The notes under the pieces are model-generated. The model did no database searches. It saw nothing but the letters and a program-made list of their open reading frames with translations, and was not told the DNA's origin. A stretch of 64,000 nucleotides of DNA from Selaginella moellendorffii (taxonomy: Eukaryota; Streptophyta; Lycopodiopsida; Selaginellales; Selaginellaceae). Location: the NCBI RefSeq assembly GCF_000143415.4, contig NW_003314334.1:738799-802798 (forward strand), written 5' to 3'. The translations under genes and the position numbers were made by a program. This document shows positions 32,946 through 43,766 of the stretch, one piece after another (position 1 is the first letter of the stretch; each line of letters opens with the position of its first letter).

Positions 32946-33014
32946 CTACAGTTCCTTTTCATGTTATTTAAATAACCTATATAGGATTACTTATTAGGGC
33001 TTGACAGCTTGGGT

Positions 33015-33871
33015 ATGGAGATTACTAGTAGGAGCATTCCATTGTGGTGGTTCTTCTTACCTGTTTCAATTATCATGACCTGGGCAATTAGTTTCTATGT
33101 CTTCACCATCTATATCACATTTTATCCTCCAAAGTGGAATTGCCCAAGTGGTGTTCTTTATTGTCAAAGAGACTGCAATGCACTAAACCCTGGCTACCAT
33201 TGGGGTGTTACATCACATTACATGGCCTATGTGAAAATTGGGCCAAAATACTCTGCCATCCGATATTGGCAGCTTGTTTGCTTCACTCATCATGTATATA
33301 CGTTTTTATCAGTGGGCTATATTACTGGAGGTAATATTAGAACAGCTGTATAAAATATTATTGCTAAACTGATTTTACAGTTATTGTTGGAATCGTTACT
33401 CTCTTCCACTACAGGTTCTTTATGCTAGTTAGTATTTTTATTGGAGCAGCTAGTGCATTAGCTAGCACATATGTCTCAAATCGCTCCTGGTTTATCATTT
33501 GGCAAGTTTTATCTGCAACAGCACATTCTTGTGCAGGAACATCAGCCGTAATGAGATGGTTCATGGAATCACCTTATTTTATTGGTTGGAAAAGATGGCT
33601 TTTTCCAAATCATGGGTTTGCCGACTGCCAGGGGGGAGATTACAACCTTATAGGTGAAGTAATTAGTGAATATCCTATATGGTCTATTTGTGTGCCAGGT
33701 TGCATACCTATCACTTTTGTATGTAAACATCTATATCCAGACTGGAGGTGGGGAAACAGGATGGTGTGTGTCATGGACTCTATTGTTGTTGTGGTGTTAA
33801 TGGGAGAAATGTTAGGACGAGTTTTGATGAACAAAAGAAACAGTGGGAGAGTAGCAAATGTTTCCAATTAA
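33015..33871 (+). CDS. orphan multi-pass membrane protein, two exons, intact copy 2
   Basis: Exon 1 is 33015-33330, the 50 bp intron 33331-33380 and exon 2 33381-33871, giving about 268 residues. It begins MEITSRSIPLWWFFLPVSII and ends GRVANVSN. The joined frame is open throughout. The cysteine loop here is CPSGVLYCQRDC. Exon 2 holds the charged loop ADCQGGDYNLIGEVISEYP, the most variable part among copies, while WRWGNRMVCVMDSIVVVVL is unchanged. This copy lies outside D1 and D2, in the central block, so it is an independent family member. The leader TTAGGGCTTGACAGCTTGGG upstream is shared with other copies. Function unknown. Confidence 0.75.
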
Positions 33872-34032
33872 GCATGTAATATTAAAGAGTTTGAACTTTG
33901 GGCTGGTTAAAATGAGAATTCACGTGCCACCACAGATAATGCAAGTGTTCACAGGTTTTTTTTAACATATAGCAGCATAGACAAGAAATCACCTCTAAAC
34001 ATTAAACATTGCACACCTTCTAAATGAAAATG

Positions 34033-34035
<3 letters not shown>

Positions 34036-34066
<31 letters not shown>
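34036..34066. repeat. (GA)n microsatellite, 31 bp
   Basis: Lies about 165 bp downstream of the intact orphan gene, in the same relative place as the tracts at 9911 and 48887. Confidence 0.95.
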
Positions 34067-34069
<3 letters not shown>

Positions 34070-34144
34070 CCCAGTCTACCAGTGCCTTTATGCCTTAAGA
34101 AGTTCTTCAAAAGATATCTTCCAAAGACAACCTCACTGCTAAGG

Positions 34145-34765
34145 ACTTCTATGTACTGGTGTGGTTTTGGTTTTTGGTGCTAGGGTAATTCTCTCTTTTC
34201 ACATGCTGGAGAAGATTCATTTCAGCGCTTTTCTTCTGGCGTAGATACATGGCTACTTGGTTTACCACTTTTGTTTGTTTGGCTCTTTCTTTTTTCTGAG
34301 CTCTTTGAAAGAGTTTAAACACATTTGAGAGGTGGTAATGATTTGTTGAGCACAACTAGAAGTTTAGCAGTTTTTTTCTTTTCAGAGACGACCATCGAGC
34401 TGTTGAAGACAGGGTTCTATGCCAAAGAGCTCAATTGCTACATTCAGAGGCTTCATTTGTATGGAAAAGCTGGCGTCGTCTCTCCAAAGGGACTAACTTT
34501 ATCGTTTCTTAGAGGATAGCATGGAAGACACTCAGGTAGTCTGAGTTTGTAAGAAATGATGAGACTGCTCAAACATGTCATCATCTAGGGTCCAAGGAAT
34601 TGGATTTACAAAAGAAGGTAATGCTCTTCCATAATGTTATCCTTACAGAGGAAAGGATGACTCATACACTCACAAGATAGGCTTGTGGGATCAAACAAAA
34701 CGGGTTATCAAAAATTTATTGGACCTTGTTCGAGATGTGGATCCTGATGCTCCAACTTGAGAAGG
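34145..34765 (+). pseudogene. older relic of the USP-ended gene (5' exons)
   Basis: The sequence follows the order of 7430-8140: GGTGTGGTTTTGGTTTTTGG, the CATTTGTATGGAAAAGC segment, CCAAGGAATTGGATTTACAA and ATGTGGATCCTGATGCTCCA. Many deletions and substitutions make it the most diverged copy in the window. It ends before the USP half domain. Confidence 0.65.
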
Positions 34766-34769
34766 CTTA

Positions 34770-35025
34770 CAGTTGTATCATGCTGGAGTTTATCTCCTCC
34801 GACAGGCAGCCCAAGACAGTGGTGGACACTGAAGAGCGACAGTTACGCAACTGATCACTTCGGAGATACTAGGTCATGTGGCACGGAATGGATGAAGAAC
34901 AGGACACTTGCGTAACAGACCAGGAGCCGAGGCAGCTATTTTGATGCTCTTCAGTGGACCACTCTGACTCAGGATATATTACAATCTTTCTCATCTTGTC
35001 TCTCTTCCGTCCTTCCTCACCAGTC
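34770..35025 (+). mobile_element. gypsy 3' end relic: chromodomain and LTR fragment
   Basis: The sequence after GGAGTTTATCTCCTCCGACA matches the end of element A pol, but here the chromodomain pattern is clearer: VMWHGMDEEQDTCV, with the aromatic residues of the chromodomain fold. At 34972-35025 it is followed by an LTR piece (AGGATATATTACAATCTTTC). The relic joins directly to the membrane-protein relic. Confidence 0.55.
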
Positions 35026-35583
35026 TAATGCTCCACTGGTGCTGTGCTACTTGCTGCTACTGGTGGCAATGCCCAGGCAGGTGATGCTCAAGCTCGAAGG
35101 TCGTTGTCCCCTCTCTTGGCTCTCCTGGGGCTTTCCACCCTCACCGTTGCTATGGTGGAGAAGTAGAACAGCGATCAGACAGATTACCACCACTTGGCCA
35201 TCATGTTGGCCTTCATCGCTGCATTCTTGGGTTTCTTCTGTGTCTTTAGGCTCTTCACGATGATTGCCAAGTTGCCTGCTGGATGGGGACGAGGACTTGC
35301 GATCCTTTGTTCTTTGCTGGTGCTCAGTCTTGTATCTCCTGGGTTTTCGCTCGCGTTTCAGCACTAGCCGCCACATGTCTGAGGAATCTACGTCGTAGCA
35401 TCAGCCTTTCCTCTTGGCTTGCACGGAGTTCTTCGTCTTACTTTCCCACGGTCAACCTTTGTACGTCGTGTTCTCGGTGTGTTTTCTCGTTTTGGGAGAA
35501 GGACTATGCCCATGCAGGAGGAGCTGCTCGTGCTATGCTCGTGCATACGGTCTTCTTTTTCTTCTGTTACAAAAATAGAAAGT
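35026..35583 (+). pseudogene. relic of the 481-residue-type membrane protein (C-terminal part)
   Basis: The sequence is homologous to the last 210 residues of the intact gene at 41169: GCTGCTACTGGTGGCAATGC, then the LSPLLALL, VEKWNRD and HHLAI regions in shifting frames. A TAG replaces tryptophan in VEKWN (near 35164). It ends near the CYKNRK stop at 35583. It is on the opposite strand from the D1 and D2 copies. Confidence 0.75.
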
Positions 35584-35879
35584 AGAAAGTCTTCTTGTAT
35601 CTTTTTCTAATGCAAATGACTTGGATTTGAGAGAATTGGCTACTTCCTTCCGATTCTGAAGTAGAATGGAACTTCTGCGCTATCAGATTGTCCACGAACC
35701 ACATCACTAGGACAATCTGCTCTCTGCAAGCTACAGTGTTTTGCATCAAGCGCTCGTGTCACAATGTACGCCATGCTCTTAGGCAGGCCAGATGGCAAGA
35801 CGAACAGAAAAAGCAACAAGCCATGTAGACTAACAGCAAACTAACGTGCCTAGACTCGCAAGTAAGTGTCAGAGAAATC

Positions 35880-36260
35880 GTATCCAGCATATCCGAATTA
35901 ATCCAGTGTCTGGATTATCAACAAAGACACAAGAAAGTTATAAGAGTTTCTAGCAATAGCTCTCTTACCTGCGGTACGATAGAGGACACCCATCCTGCCA
36001 ATCCCAATTTCCTGGGAGCGTTAACCAGCGACAACACCTGAAAAAGATTGCTCACGAACAAAGCCTCTACAATAAGTTCTCTACCATCGTGAACAAACCG
36101 GTCTTGGAGACCAGTCGCTTCAGGGAAATCCGTGACTGCAGAAAGCAGCAAGAAAATTTTGTTTTGCTCTTTCAGTACAAGCATGACCAGAGGCTTGCAT
36201 ACCGTTGACTTCTTTATCCCGTACATACAAAGTCTCTCAAAGAATACATTAAACTCAAGG
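35880..36260 (-). pseudogene. best-kept piece of the GLQD-family gene
   Basis: On the minus strand, an upstream exon ends MYGIKKSTV at a GT donor (GTATGCAAGC). A 53 bp intron follows, then an exon with TDFPEATGLQDRFVHDGREL, VEALFVSNLFQVLSLVNAP and KLGLAGWVSSIVPQ. The next donor GTAAGAG starts an intron ending just before ACACTGGATTA. No family is recognised. It is only a fragment, but its frame is clean, unlike the copies at 11058 and 40381. Confidence 0.5.
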
Positions 36261-36309
36261 AGAGTGTAACTGTGATAGCTGTCAGCCTATCAGAAAAAAA
36301 AAAGAAGAA

Positions 36310-37733
36310 AAAGAATCAGAATCCGAAGGAAAGCTCCAGCTACTCGCCGAGCATGAGATGGGGATATGTGAGCGTGAGAGCGGTGAGGAAAGGACTGCAG
36401 AGAGATAAGATGAGAAAGATAGTAATATATCCTCCGTACTCTTTCCCTCTGTTCCCCTGTCCATACGTGTTCAAGTTCACAAACAGCTACCTAAAGCTGA
36501 ATTTCCCCTTTAACCATGGGTTAGTGTTGAAGATCGATTATGAGAACTTTGGAACGTCTGCATGAAGAAAAGCAAACGAATGAGGAACAAAAACTGATCG
36601 AGTTTTTCAAAATACCATTAACTCGGTCCTCAAGAAAAACAAGGAAGAAAAAAAAAAATCATGACTCCATATTTCCTGGAAGCTAAGTTCTTCAGGGCAA
36701 ACTTGACACCATAGGCACTGGATAAGCTTTCGATGTTTAGGGGAAATTCATGTATAAAGATGCTTTTAAAACTACTGGACGTGGGAACAGAGGGAAAGAG
36801 TACGAAGGATATATTACTGTCTTTCTCATCTTATCTCCCTGCAGTCCTTCCTCACCGCTCTCACGCTCCCCATGCTCGGCGAGTAGCTGGAGCTTTCCTT
36901 TGGATCTCTTTTCCCTCTCCCTTGCTCGATAACAGTGGTATCGTAGCCACTTCGTCTGGGACACACGCTCGAGCGTCGTGAAGGAGACCAGTCGTTGGAA
37001 GTCGGCTATCAGGTAAAGCGGCCGGAATGTTTCGTTTCGCTTTCACAGTTTTTGGTGACCGATCTTCTCTGGACTGGTCATGGATAAAGGGAGGGAGGGG
37101 ATTCATAAACCCTTGTTCTTCCTTGGTGTGAGGCGGGCAATGGCGGCACCATAGAGGCGGCCGAAGGCGGCGATTTCCCAAGGTTTAGTCTTGATGTTTT
37201 CGCAGCACAAGAGAAGATGATAAGGTGCATATCCGATCGGCAGGAAGATCTGGACGACAGGTTGCGGGTCTTAGGAGCTGCAGTGACCAGGCCGATGGGG
37301 GACTCCGGAAAGAGGAGGGAGTTAGGCGCCGACCTTTCGAGTTCCAAGTACCACCATTCAGCGGGAGCACGGTAGGGGAGTAAGCCTTCACTTTTGGGAC
37401 AACAGCTTCAGAGTTTCCCATTCCAATGCGCGGGGGAGCCAGCGAGCCGATACAAAGTAGCACCCATGCAGACTCAGGGATTCTTCACGTTCTCAGCGGG
37501 AGTTTCCGTGTAATGGTCCTTCCCGGAGAGGCAGAGTGGGCAGGACAACAGGTGGGGCGGGTGGGGGGAATCCATTCCAATCCACGAGAACTAGTTTAGG
37601 GAGTCTGGACCCTCTCGGGCTGGGTGGAGTGCGTGGGACTCATGGCTGCGCAAGTTGAAGAGGTGGTTTCTATACTGTGGTCATCGCGATTCGCACAAGG
37701 TAGCCGGCTCTCCACTTAAAAGCCTGGCCTCTA
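36310..37733 (+). mobile_element. gypsy fragment D: reversed LTR piece, LTR, primer site, leader, gag start
   Basis: A reversed LTR-like piece (36310-36465) precedes the LTR at about 36790-36934. TGGTATCGTAGCC is at 36936-36948, followed by the gag leader with AGGCGGCCGAAGGCGGCGAT. Homology to elements A and B stops abruptly at 37733 after TAAAAGCCTGGCCTC, just before the gag capsid region. It therefore lacks all pol domains. Confidence 0.75.
36936..36948 (+). promoter_or_regulatory. retrotransposon primer-binding site (fragment D)
   Basis: TGGTATCGTAGCC, one base after the LTR end CA, identical to the sites of elements A and B. Confidence 0.7.
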
Positions 37734-38079
37734 CCTCAGTATAGAGAATTTCCTTGATCTCAACTATGGGGCATTTTTCACTCCCGTAGCTAGAAACAAT
37801 GGAAAAAGTCACCAATGAACATTGGCTATCAAGAACAAAGAACACATACCAGACGTGGAATGAAGTTTTGCATGAAGTGCCATAAATGTTGTAGAACTTA
37901 AAATCTTTTGGAAGTTTTGTAAAGAACCATAAACAGTAAGACTCATTTGCCCACTCAAAAATGCATCTATTGAAAGGTATACGTTGGTAAGTCTCTCCTG
38001 TTTTATATCCCTTGTATATATACTCAAGTTTATCTTAACTCAAAAAAACCTTGTGATTAGTTTTAGCACTAAATTTGTT
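37734..38079. other. no recognisable feature
   Basis: Follows the cut in fragment D. A 72-codon minus-strand frame (37809-38027) is present but has no recognisable motif. Confidence 0.4.
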
Positions 38080-38320
38080 CTTGCTGGGAGAGGCCACCAA
38101 ATCCAGCCAATGGCAGCAAGGTAATTGTAAAAGGGTTATCTCTTTAACCACATTTTAGTGAATAATAGTGTTAATGGTTACTCTCAGTCAATGGGAGGTG
38201 GCCAATTGTGTGGGGTGAAAGAAAAAGGCATTACAACATGTATCACATGCAAAGTGTTGACTAATATTGGCACTCAACTTTTTGCAATAGAGAACCTTTA
38301 AAGGTTTCGTGTAGAGCACC
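38080..38320 (+). pseudogene. two-exon unrecognised gene piece with a CxxCK motif (copy 2)
   Basis: ERPPNPANGSK precedes a GTAATT donor. After about 80 AT-rich bases an acceptor (CTCTCAG) is followed by SMGGGQLCGVKEKGITTCIT and CKVLTNIGTQL. It is homologous to the reversed copy at 32568-32945, with the same intron position. The frame closes soon after NIGTQLFAIENL. Confidence 0.4.
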
Positions 38321-39420
38321 TAGGATGACAGCAGGCTTAACTATTGGCAGCTTCAAGTTGTGATTCAAGTTTATATTTCAATCTCTTTCCCTCGATTTAG
38401 GGTTTAGTGAGCTATGGTGTGTGCTCTTGCCAATCCCTGGCAATGGCACCTCACATTCATCCCAAATGCACAAATTCTTGCATAGTGCCCTTCTTTTATC
38501 GCTATGACTGCTGGTTTGTTACCTCTTTTGGGAATTGAGACAAGCTACAATGCCACTAGAGTTACTGTTGTAAGTGGATTTTCTTGTAGTGAGATTGCAT
38601 TTTCTCAAAACTTTTTATCAAGTCACTAGTGATGGAAAAATTTTGGGAGAGTCACTGAGATCATAGGTACTTTTTTTTTCTCTCTTCTTCATTTTTATTC
38701 TATTTTGTTTTCAAGGTAGAGTTGATTTGAGAATATGGTGGTATGACACCTCTAGCAACATGTCTAAACCACAAGCAATTGATGAAGTAAGCTATTCTCC
38801 TTTCAATGGAAGTTTTGAGAGTTCTTTTTTGTTCTTTAGGTGGTGGCACAAGCTCTAGAGAATGCAAAAGTGAAAGAGTCAAAACTTGCAATAGTAGTTG
38901 TGACAATTGGTCTTGGCTTGAGTTTATGCTTGGATAGTAATGTTCTTTGTGATGTTTCTTGAGCTTATTGTCGTGCCCAATGCTTAGAGGATTATGTTGA
39001 GCATCACATTGAAGAATTACTTGGCATGTAATTTCTCAGGCACTGGCATTAGAGGAATTCACAACTTACATGCTTCTCATTGTGGCAAATCCACATGGTC
39101 ATCAAGATGGTAAGTTTTTTACTTTTTTTACCAAGTGAATTCATGGGTGTAGAGGTTATGATATTAGGTGCTAAGTGCTGGCCAGACTTTGATAATGAGT
39201 TTTATCTTTTGCTAATTGTGTTGCCATAGTGATAGGAGTGTGGTATCAAAAGATTTTGGGTTATCCAGGTGGCAATATATAGTGCTCTTGTTAATCTAAC
39301 CAATGACAAATTGTACTATTGAGGTGATAGATTATGTATATCTTTGGTGCCATCACCAAATCAAAATCCATTAGTGGCAGAGATTTGAATTCTATTTAAT
39401 GGGTTATCCCAAGAGAGTGA
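38321..39420. other. no confidently recognisable gene
   Basis: A plus-strand exon-like frame at 38841-38938 (VVAQALENAKVKESKLAIVV) follows an AG acceptor, but nothing upstream or downstream joins it into a family I recognise. A T-rich tract lies near 38668. Stops are frequent elsewhere. Confidence 0.35.
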
Positions 39421-40370
39421 ATATTTTTTATATGAATAATTTTATTTTTAATTTATGAATAAAATAATCAACTTTACCTACTTATTCTATATTTTAGGGC
39501 AAAATTAACTTTCATAATTTAATTTAAAAATATTTACAAATATAATAAGAAAATTATATTCTATACAAATGGCCTATCTAAATATCTAAAACATATAAAA
39601 CCCAACACCATATTAAATGTGGTTGACTTAATTTTATGAATGTGTAAGGCTATGATCAAAACTTCAAGTGTTAATACAAAAACATTAAACAACTTTAACA
39701 ATAAGAGTACAAACTTTATTTTTATATGTAGCCTTAGCTATTTACAATCTAATTCATTAGCAAAAAAAAAACAGATAATATATGCAATATTTGATTAAAC
39801 AGTATTTTAAAATCTTTTTCCTAACTGCAAATATAAGTTATTAGTATATGATTCTATGGAATATAATAGTTGAATTATAGTTTCTATAACATATATGTAC
39901 AAATAATTATTTTCTTGACTGAATTTGGGTAATAATATATCAATGTTCCTAAAAACTTATTGTTTTATATTCTAAGTAAAATGCATAATTAAGTAATGTC
40001 TTGCAGTAATTATTCTCTTTTTTTTGATAAAGTATTAATTTAAGTTTATCAATAGAAAATTCATTTATACTCTTTTCTGGGTCAGGTATTTTTTAAAATA
40101 TATTTATATTTCTAAATAATAATTTGTATCTTATATTTTATTAATGAATATTTATTCTTACTTATGCCTAGGAATATGTTTGTTCTAGATATTTATATTA
40201 TCAAATTTACAAGAATTGATTTTTGTATTAATCTAGCATTTTTTATGCATAATTCCCTCAATTCTTCTTTCAAAATGGAATACAATATTTATTATTTTGA
40301 TACTATTCTGATTTATTTTTTAATATATTAAAAGATCAAACAATATTTTACTAATAGCACAGCATTTTGT
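39421..40370. other. very AT-rich island
   Basis: About 950 bp are composed almost entirely of A and T, with many runs of T or A, no ORF of interest and no tandem unit visible by eye. It ends exactly where the D2 duplicate begins. Confidence 0.8.
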
Positions 40371-40380
40371 TTTCTAACAG

Positions 40381-40900
40381 GCTGAGAGCTATTTGCTTTG
40401 AACCGAAAGTTACACTCAGACAGTCTCATGGATTCACCTCGGGTTTATTGTGTTCCATGAGGCACTTGTCGGTACGAGTAAAAGAAGTCATGGTGCTACT
40501 GCTTTGTACTTCCTCAAAGAGTAACGGCATAAACGCTTTGGCTTCTTTGTGCAGTCACACATACAACACGTATTTCCTGAAGCGGCTGGTCTCCAAGACG
40601 TGATGGTCGTAGAGATTGTGGAGGCTTTGTTAGAGGTCCTTATTTAAGTGCGAGCCATCTTTTGCAGGTCACTGGTTGACGCTACCAGGAAATGCTAGAG
40701 GATGGGTGCATCCTCCAGTCACCATTTGATGGATGTTAGTGCAGGTAAAAGAATTATTGCTAGAAACTCTTATAACTTTCTTGTGTCTTTTTTGAATTTC
40801 CAGACACTGGACATCCGCATTTGCTGGATATGATTGCTTTGAGAATTACTTGCGAGTGCAGACATGTTAGTTGTTCTCTTATTCTTGTTTGTCTTGCTAG
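40381..40900 (+). pseudogene. relic of the GLQD-family gene, D2 copy
   Basis: Counterpart of 11058-11560. It retains a segment missing in D1 (AACCGAAAGTTACACTCAGA) but has other deletions, and no continuous frame remains. Confidence 0.5.
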
Positions 40901-41168
40901 CTCTCAGCTCAGACTTGCCTAAGAGCATTGGCATACATGGAGCCAGAAAAACATCAAAGCCTTGACAAGCCCAATGGACGAGCCTTTGATGCGAAGACTG
41001 TAGGACAAAATGCTTGACACGGTTGGATACCTAATAGTGCAGAAAGCTTCATTGTACTTCGGAATTGCTTGCAGCCTATATAGCCAGCTTTCAATCACTT
41101 GCATAGACAAAAAAACTAGAGTGCATTTAGCAAGAAAAAAACATACAAGAAGAGCTGCTTTCTATCTT

Positions 41169-42614
41169 CTATTTCTTGCGAAAGAATGCAATGAAGAAAG
41201 CTACATTTGCACACGCAGTAGTAATGGCTCCCGTGAGATGGGCGTAGTCCGTCTCCCAATGGGAGAAAATTCCCCACAGCAAAGCTGACACAAGAGAAAA
41301 CAGTGAGAACCCGAAGTACAGAAATGACCGTGGGAAACCAAGCCGAAGAACTCCGCGCAGGCCAAGAGGAAAGGCCGATGCTACGACGTAGATTCCCGCT
41401 GTGACCCAGACGCGTGGCGGCTGGTGCTGAAACGCGAGCGAAAACCCAGGAGACGCAAGGCTGAGCACCAGCGAAGAACACAGTATCGCGACTCCTCGTC
41501 CCCGTCCAGCAGGCAGCTTGGCAATCACCGTAAGCAGCCCAAACACACAGAAGAAACCTGAGAATGCAGCGACGAAGGCCGACACGATAGCCAAGTGGTG
41601 GTAGTCTATGAGATCCCTGTTCCACTTCTCCACCATAGCAACCGCATTGAGGCTGGAAAGTGCCAGGAGAGCCAAGAGAGGGGACAACGACCTCAGCATA
41701 TCGTCACCTGAAGATCCTCGAGCTTGAGCATCACCTGCCTGGGCATTGCCGCCAGTAGCAGCAAGTAGCACAGCACCAGCTCCCGCAAGTGGCACAGCAG
41801 CAGCCACACCAGGGTCTCCCTCATGAGCCATCACACCAGCATCTCCCTCAGCAGGTGTGTCTCCCATGGACACGCTATCTCCTCCCTGAGCCGTCTCAAC
41901 AATCTTGTCTCCCGTGGGCACATCTCCCTCCGTCACAATGATCCCCGTGAGATCTTCACCTGGATGGACATCTCCTTCACCCACGCACTCGTCCTGTGCA
42001 CCAGTGTCTCGCTCACCTGCAGCAGCGTTTCCCTCAGTTGGACCAGCAGCAGCGTCTTGCTCCGGCATATCCACAACGATGTTGGTAGCGTCTCCCTCCG
42101 GCATGGCAGCGGCGGCTCCCTCCAGCACATTTGCAACACCAGCGTCTTCCTCCGGCATGCCACCGGTGTCTCCCTCCAGCACATTTGCAACGCCAGCGTC
42201 TCCCACATCCACAAAGATCCTAGTCGCCTCTTGGCCACCAATTTGAGCCGCGCCATCGCCCAGAACACCACCGCGCGCTGGATCCACGCCCAGAACACCA
42301 CCGCGCGCTGGATCCACTCCATGGCAAAACGCTGCTAGCGCTATCGAAGCCACTAGAGAAGACAGCATTGACAAAAATCCTAGCCAGAAGATTCGTGATT
42401 TGGTGATCTCCTCGGCAGGAATCGCGTCTGTAGGAACCTTGTGTGCCTGATGCTGGAACGGATCCAAGAATGCTGGCACTGGCGTTGTGGGGAAGTATAT
42501 CTTGCTCCAGAGGATCCAGACCACGAGCCCAAATGCAATCACGCCCACAGCTCCAAGCCGACCGCGTCTTGCTCCCCGCAGCTCCAGACCGCGTCTTGCT
42601 CCTCGCAGCTCCAT
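41169..42614 (-). CDS. 481-residue multi-pass membrane protein with acidic repeat loop
   Basis: This is a single uninterrupted frame of 481 codons. The N-terminus contains a tandem nine-residue repeat (MELRGARRG, LELRGARRG). Hydrophobic segments lie near residues 22-38 and 73-96. A tandem VDPARGGVLG pair follows. Then comes a loop of about 200 residues rich in Gly, Ala, Asp and Glu, with repeats such as DAGVANVLEGD and MPE(E/G)DA. The last 175 residues hold about six more hydrophobic segments, including LAIVSAFVAAFSGFFCVFGL and YFGFSLFSLVSALLWGIF, and end FRKK. No catalytic motif is visible and I do not recognise the family. The C-terminal part alone was copied to 35026-35583. The D1 copy differs by a one-base deletion. 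The clean frame argues for a real gene. Confidence 0.8.
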   Translation of the reverse strand: MELRGARRGLELRGARRGRLGAVGVIAFGLVVWILWSKIYFPTTPVPAFLDPFQHQAHKVPTDAIPAEEITKSRIFWLGFLSMLSSLVASIALAAFCHGVDPARGGVLGVDPARGGVLGDGAAQIGGQEATRIFVDVGDAGVANVLEGDTGGMPEEDAGVANVLEGAAAAMPEGDATNIVVDMPEQDAAAGPTEGNAAAGERDTGAQDECVGEGDVHPGEDLTGIIVTEGDVPTGDKIVETAQGGDSVSMGDTPAEGDAGVMAHEGDPGVAAAVPLAGAGAVLLAATGGNAQAGDAQARGSSGDDMLRSLSPLLALLALSSLNAVAMVEKWNRDLIDYHHLAIVSAFVAAFSGFFCVFGLLTVIAKLPAGRGRGVAILCSSLVLSLASPGFSLAFQHQPPRVWVTAGIYVVASAFPLGLRGVLRLGFPRSFLYFGFSLFSLVSALLWGIFSHWETDYAHLTGAITTACANVAFFIAFFRKK

Positions 42615-42689
42615 TAGGTCTTGGAGAATGGCACAAGATCTTCGCGTTTAAGAACACACACCCTCATATGTCCTAGAACCGACCAAGAT

Positions 42690-43760
42690 CTCAAAAAAGA
42701 ATAAGAGCGTCCTTCTTTGATATCTTGGAGTGGCTTCGTAGAAAAGAATGTAGCTTTTTGCTCAGGCTTTCACAAATCCAGTGGCTTTCTCCGGCCTCCG
42801 GCCTTCATTCTGTGCACATCTATGAAGCTTGTGGAAAATGTGACAATACCTCTAGTTGCGCTGAAACAGTCCCTGCGAGCTCCCGACTGAACAGATTGAC
42901 ACGAATCTGTACAAGGAATTGTCATGACACGCCTACCTGAATGGATCGCAATCGCAGCAGAAGTTCTGGAACGCAGCAAGCTCTCTTCTATTGCAGGAAA
43001 TGATCTAAGAAGAAGAACAAGATGCAAGAACAGTGCTGGGATTAAATAAGCACAAACTTTGAGGCAGCAGACTGACCAGATCTCGAGAACCTTAAAAGAA
43101 AACCTGATAGTCCTCAGGCAGAAGTACAGGTTCGTAAGTCTACTACTTCTTTAAGCTCTGAAAGATGTCCAGAAAGTAGTGACGTTAGTGACCAAGAACG
43201 ACAAGGAAATCAACAGCAGTATTTCATTATCAACGATATACCTGTGTTTGTCAAGAGAGTACGCAACTGTGTCCGAATCTGGTAGACCTGCTCGAGAAGT
43301 AAAGTCCATTTATTGCACAGAATGTCCTGTCTGTAAGTTCGACTCTCTTTGTATCTTCAGCTTTCAATTAACGGATGTTTTGAGTTCACGAGACTTCTCA
43401 AAGAAACTAGAGAAGCATCGCATTACCAAATAGCCGTCACGGACGTAGAATGGCATTGCTGAGGAAAGCCATCTCACTGAGGTCAGATTGATTTAGACAA
43501 ACAAAGATACTATGTACCTGTCATTCTGCCGTGCTCCATCATATGCACGTAAAGATCCGCACCAGCTAGATTAGAGGCATAAGGACGAGGAGCTCCATGA
43601 GTATTTCCGCGGTACTTTCCTGCAGGAATGTGGAAAAAGCGCATTCAGCCTCATTAGCGCCTGGACCAAACTATGTAGATCATGAAACAACACTTACACC
43701 AAATTGCCCCCCAAACCTGAAATACATCCTGAGATACATCCTGTGTGCAAAATGCGATAA
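42690..43760 (-). pseudogene. degraded paralog of the adjacent multi-exon gene, D2 copy
   Basis: Counterpart of 13400-14430, with the same exon-like pieces (YRGNTHGAPRPYASNLAGAD, DLYVHMMEHGRMT, LLRSRTSAAIAIHSGRR). Damage is shared with D1, so it predates the duplication. Confidence 0.45.
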
Positions 43761-43766
43761 ATACCT

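Noticed and set aside
34036-34066. GA tract as a promoter GAGA element of the downstream USP relic
   Set aside because: The downstream gene is a decayed relic, and the tract is better explained as part of the orphan-gene 3' flank.
38841-38938. Exon-like frame VVAQALENAKVKESKLAIVV as a gene
   Set aside because: A single short frame with no joinable neighbours and no recognisable family.
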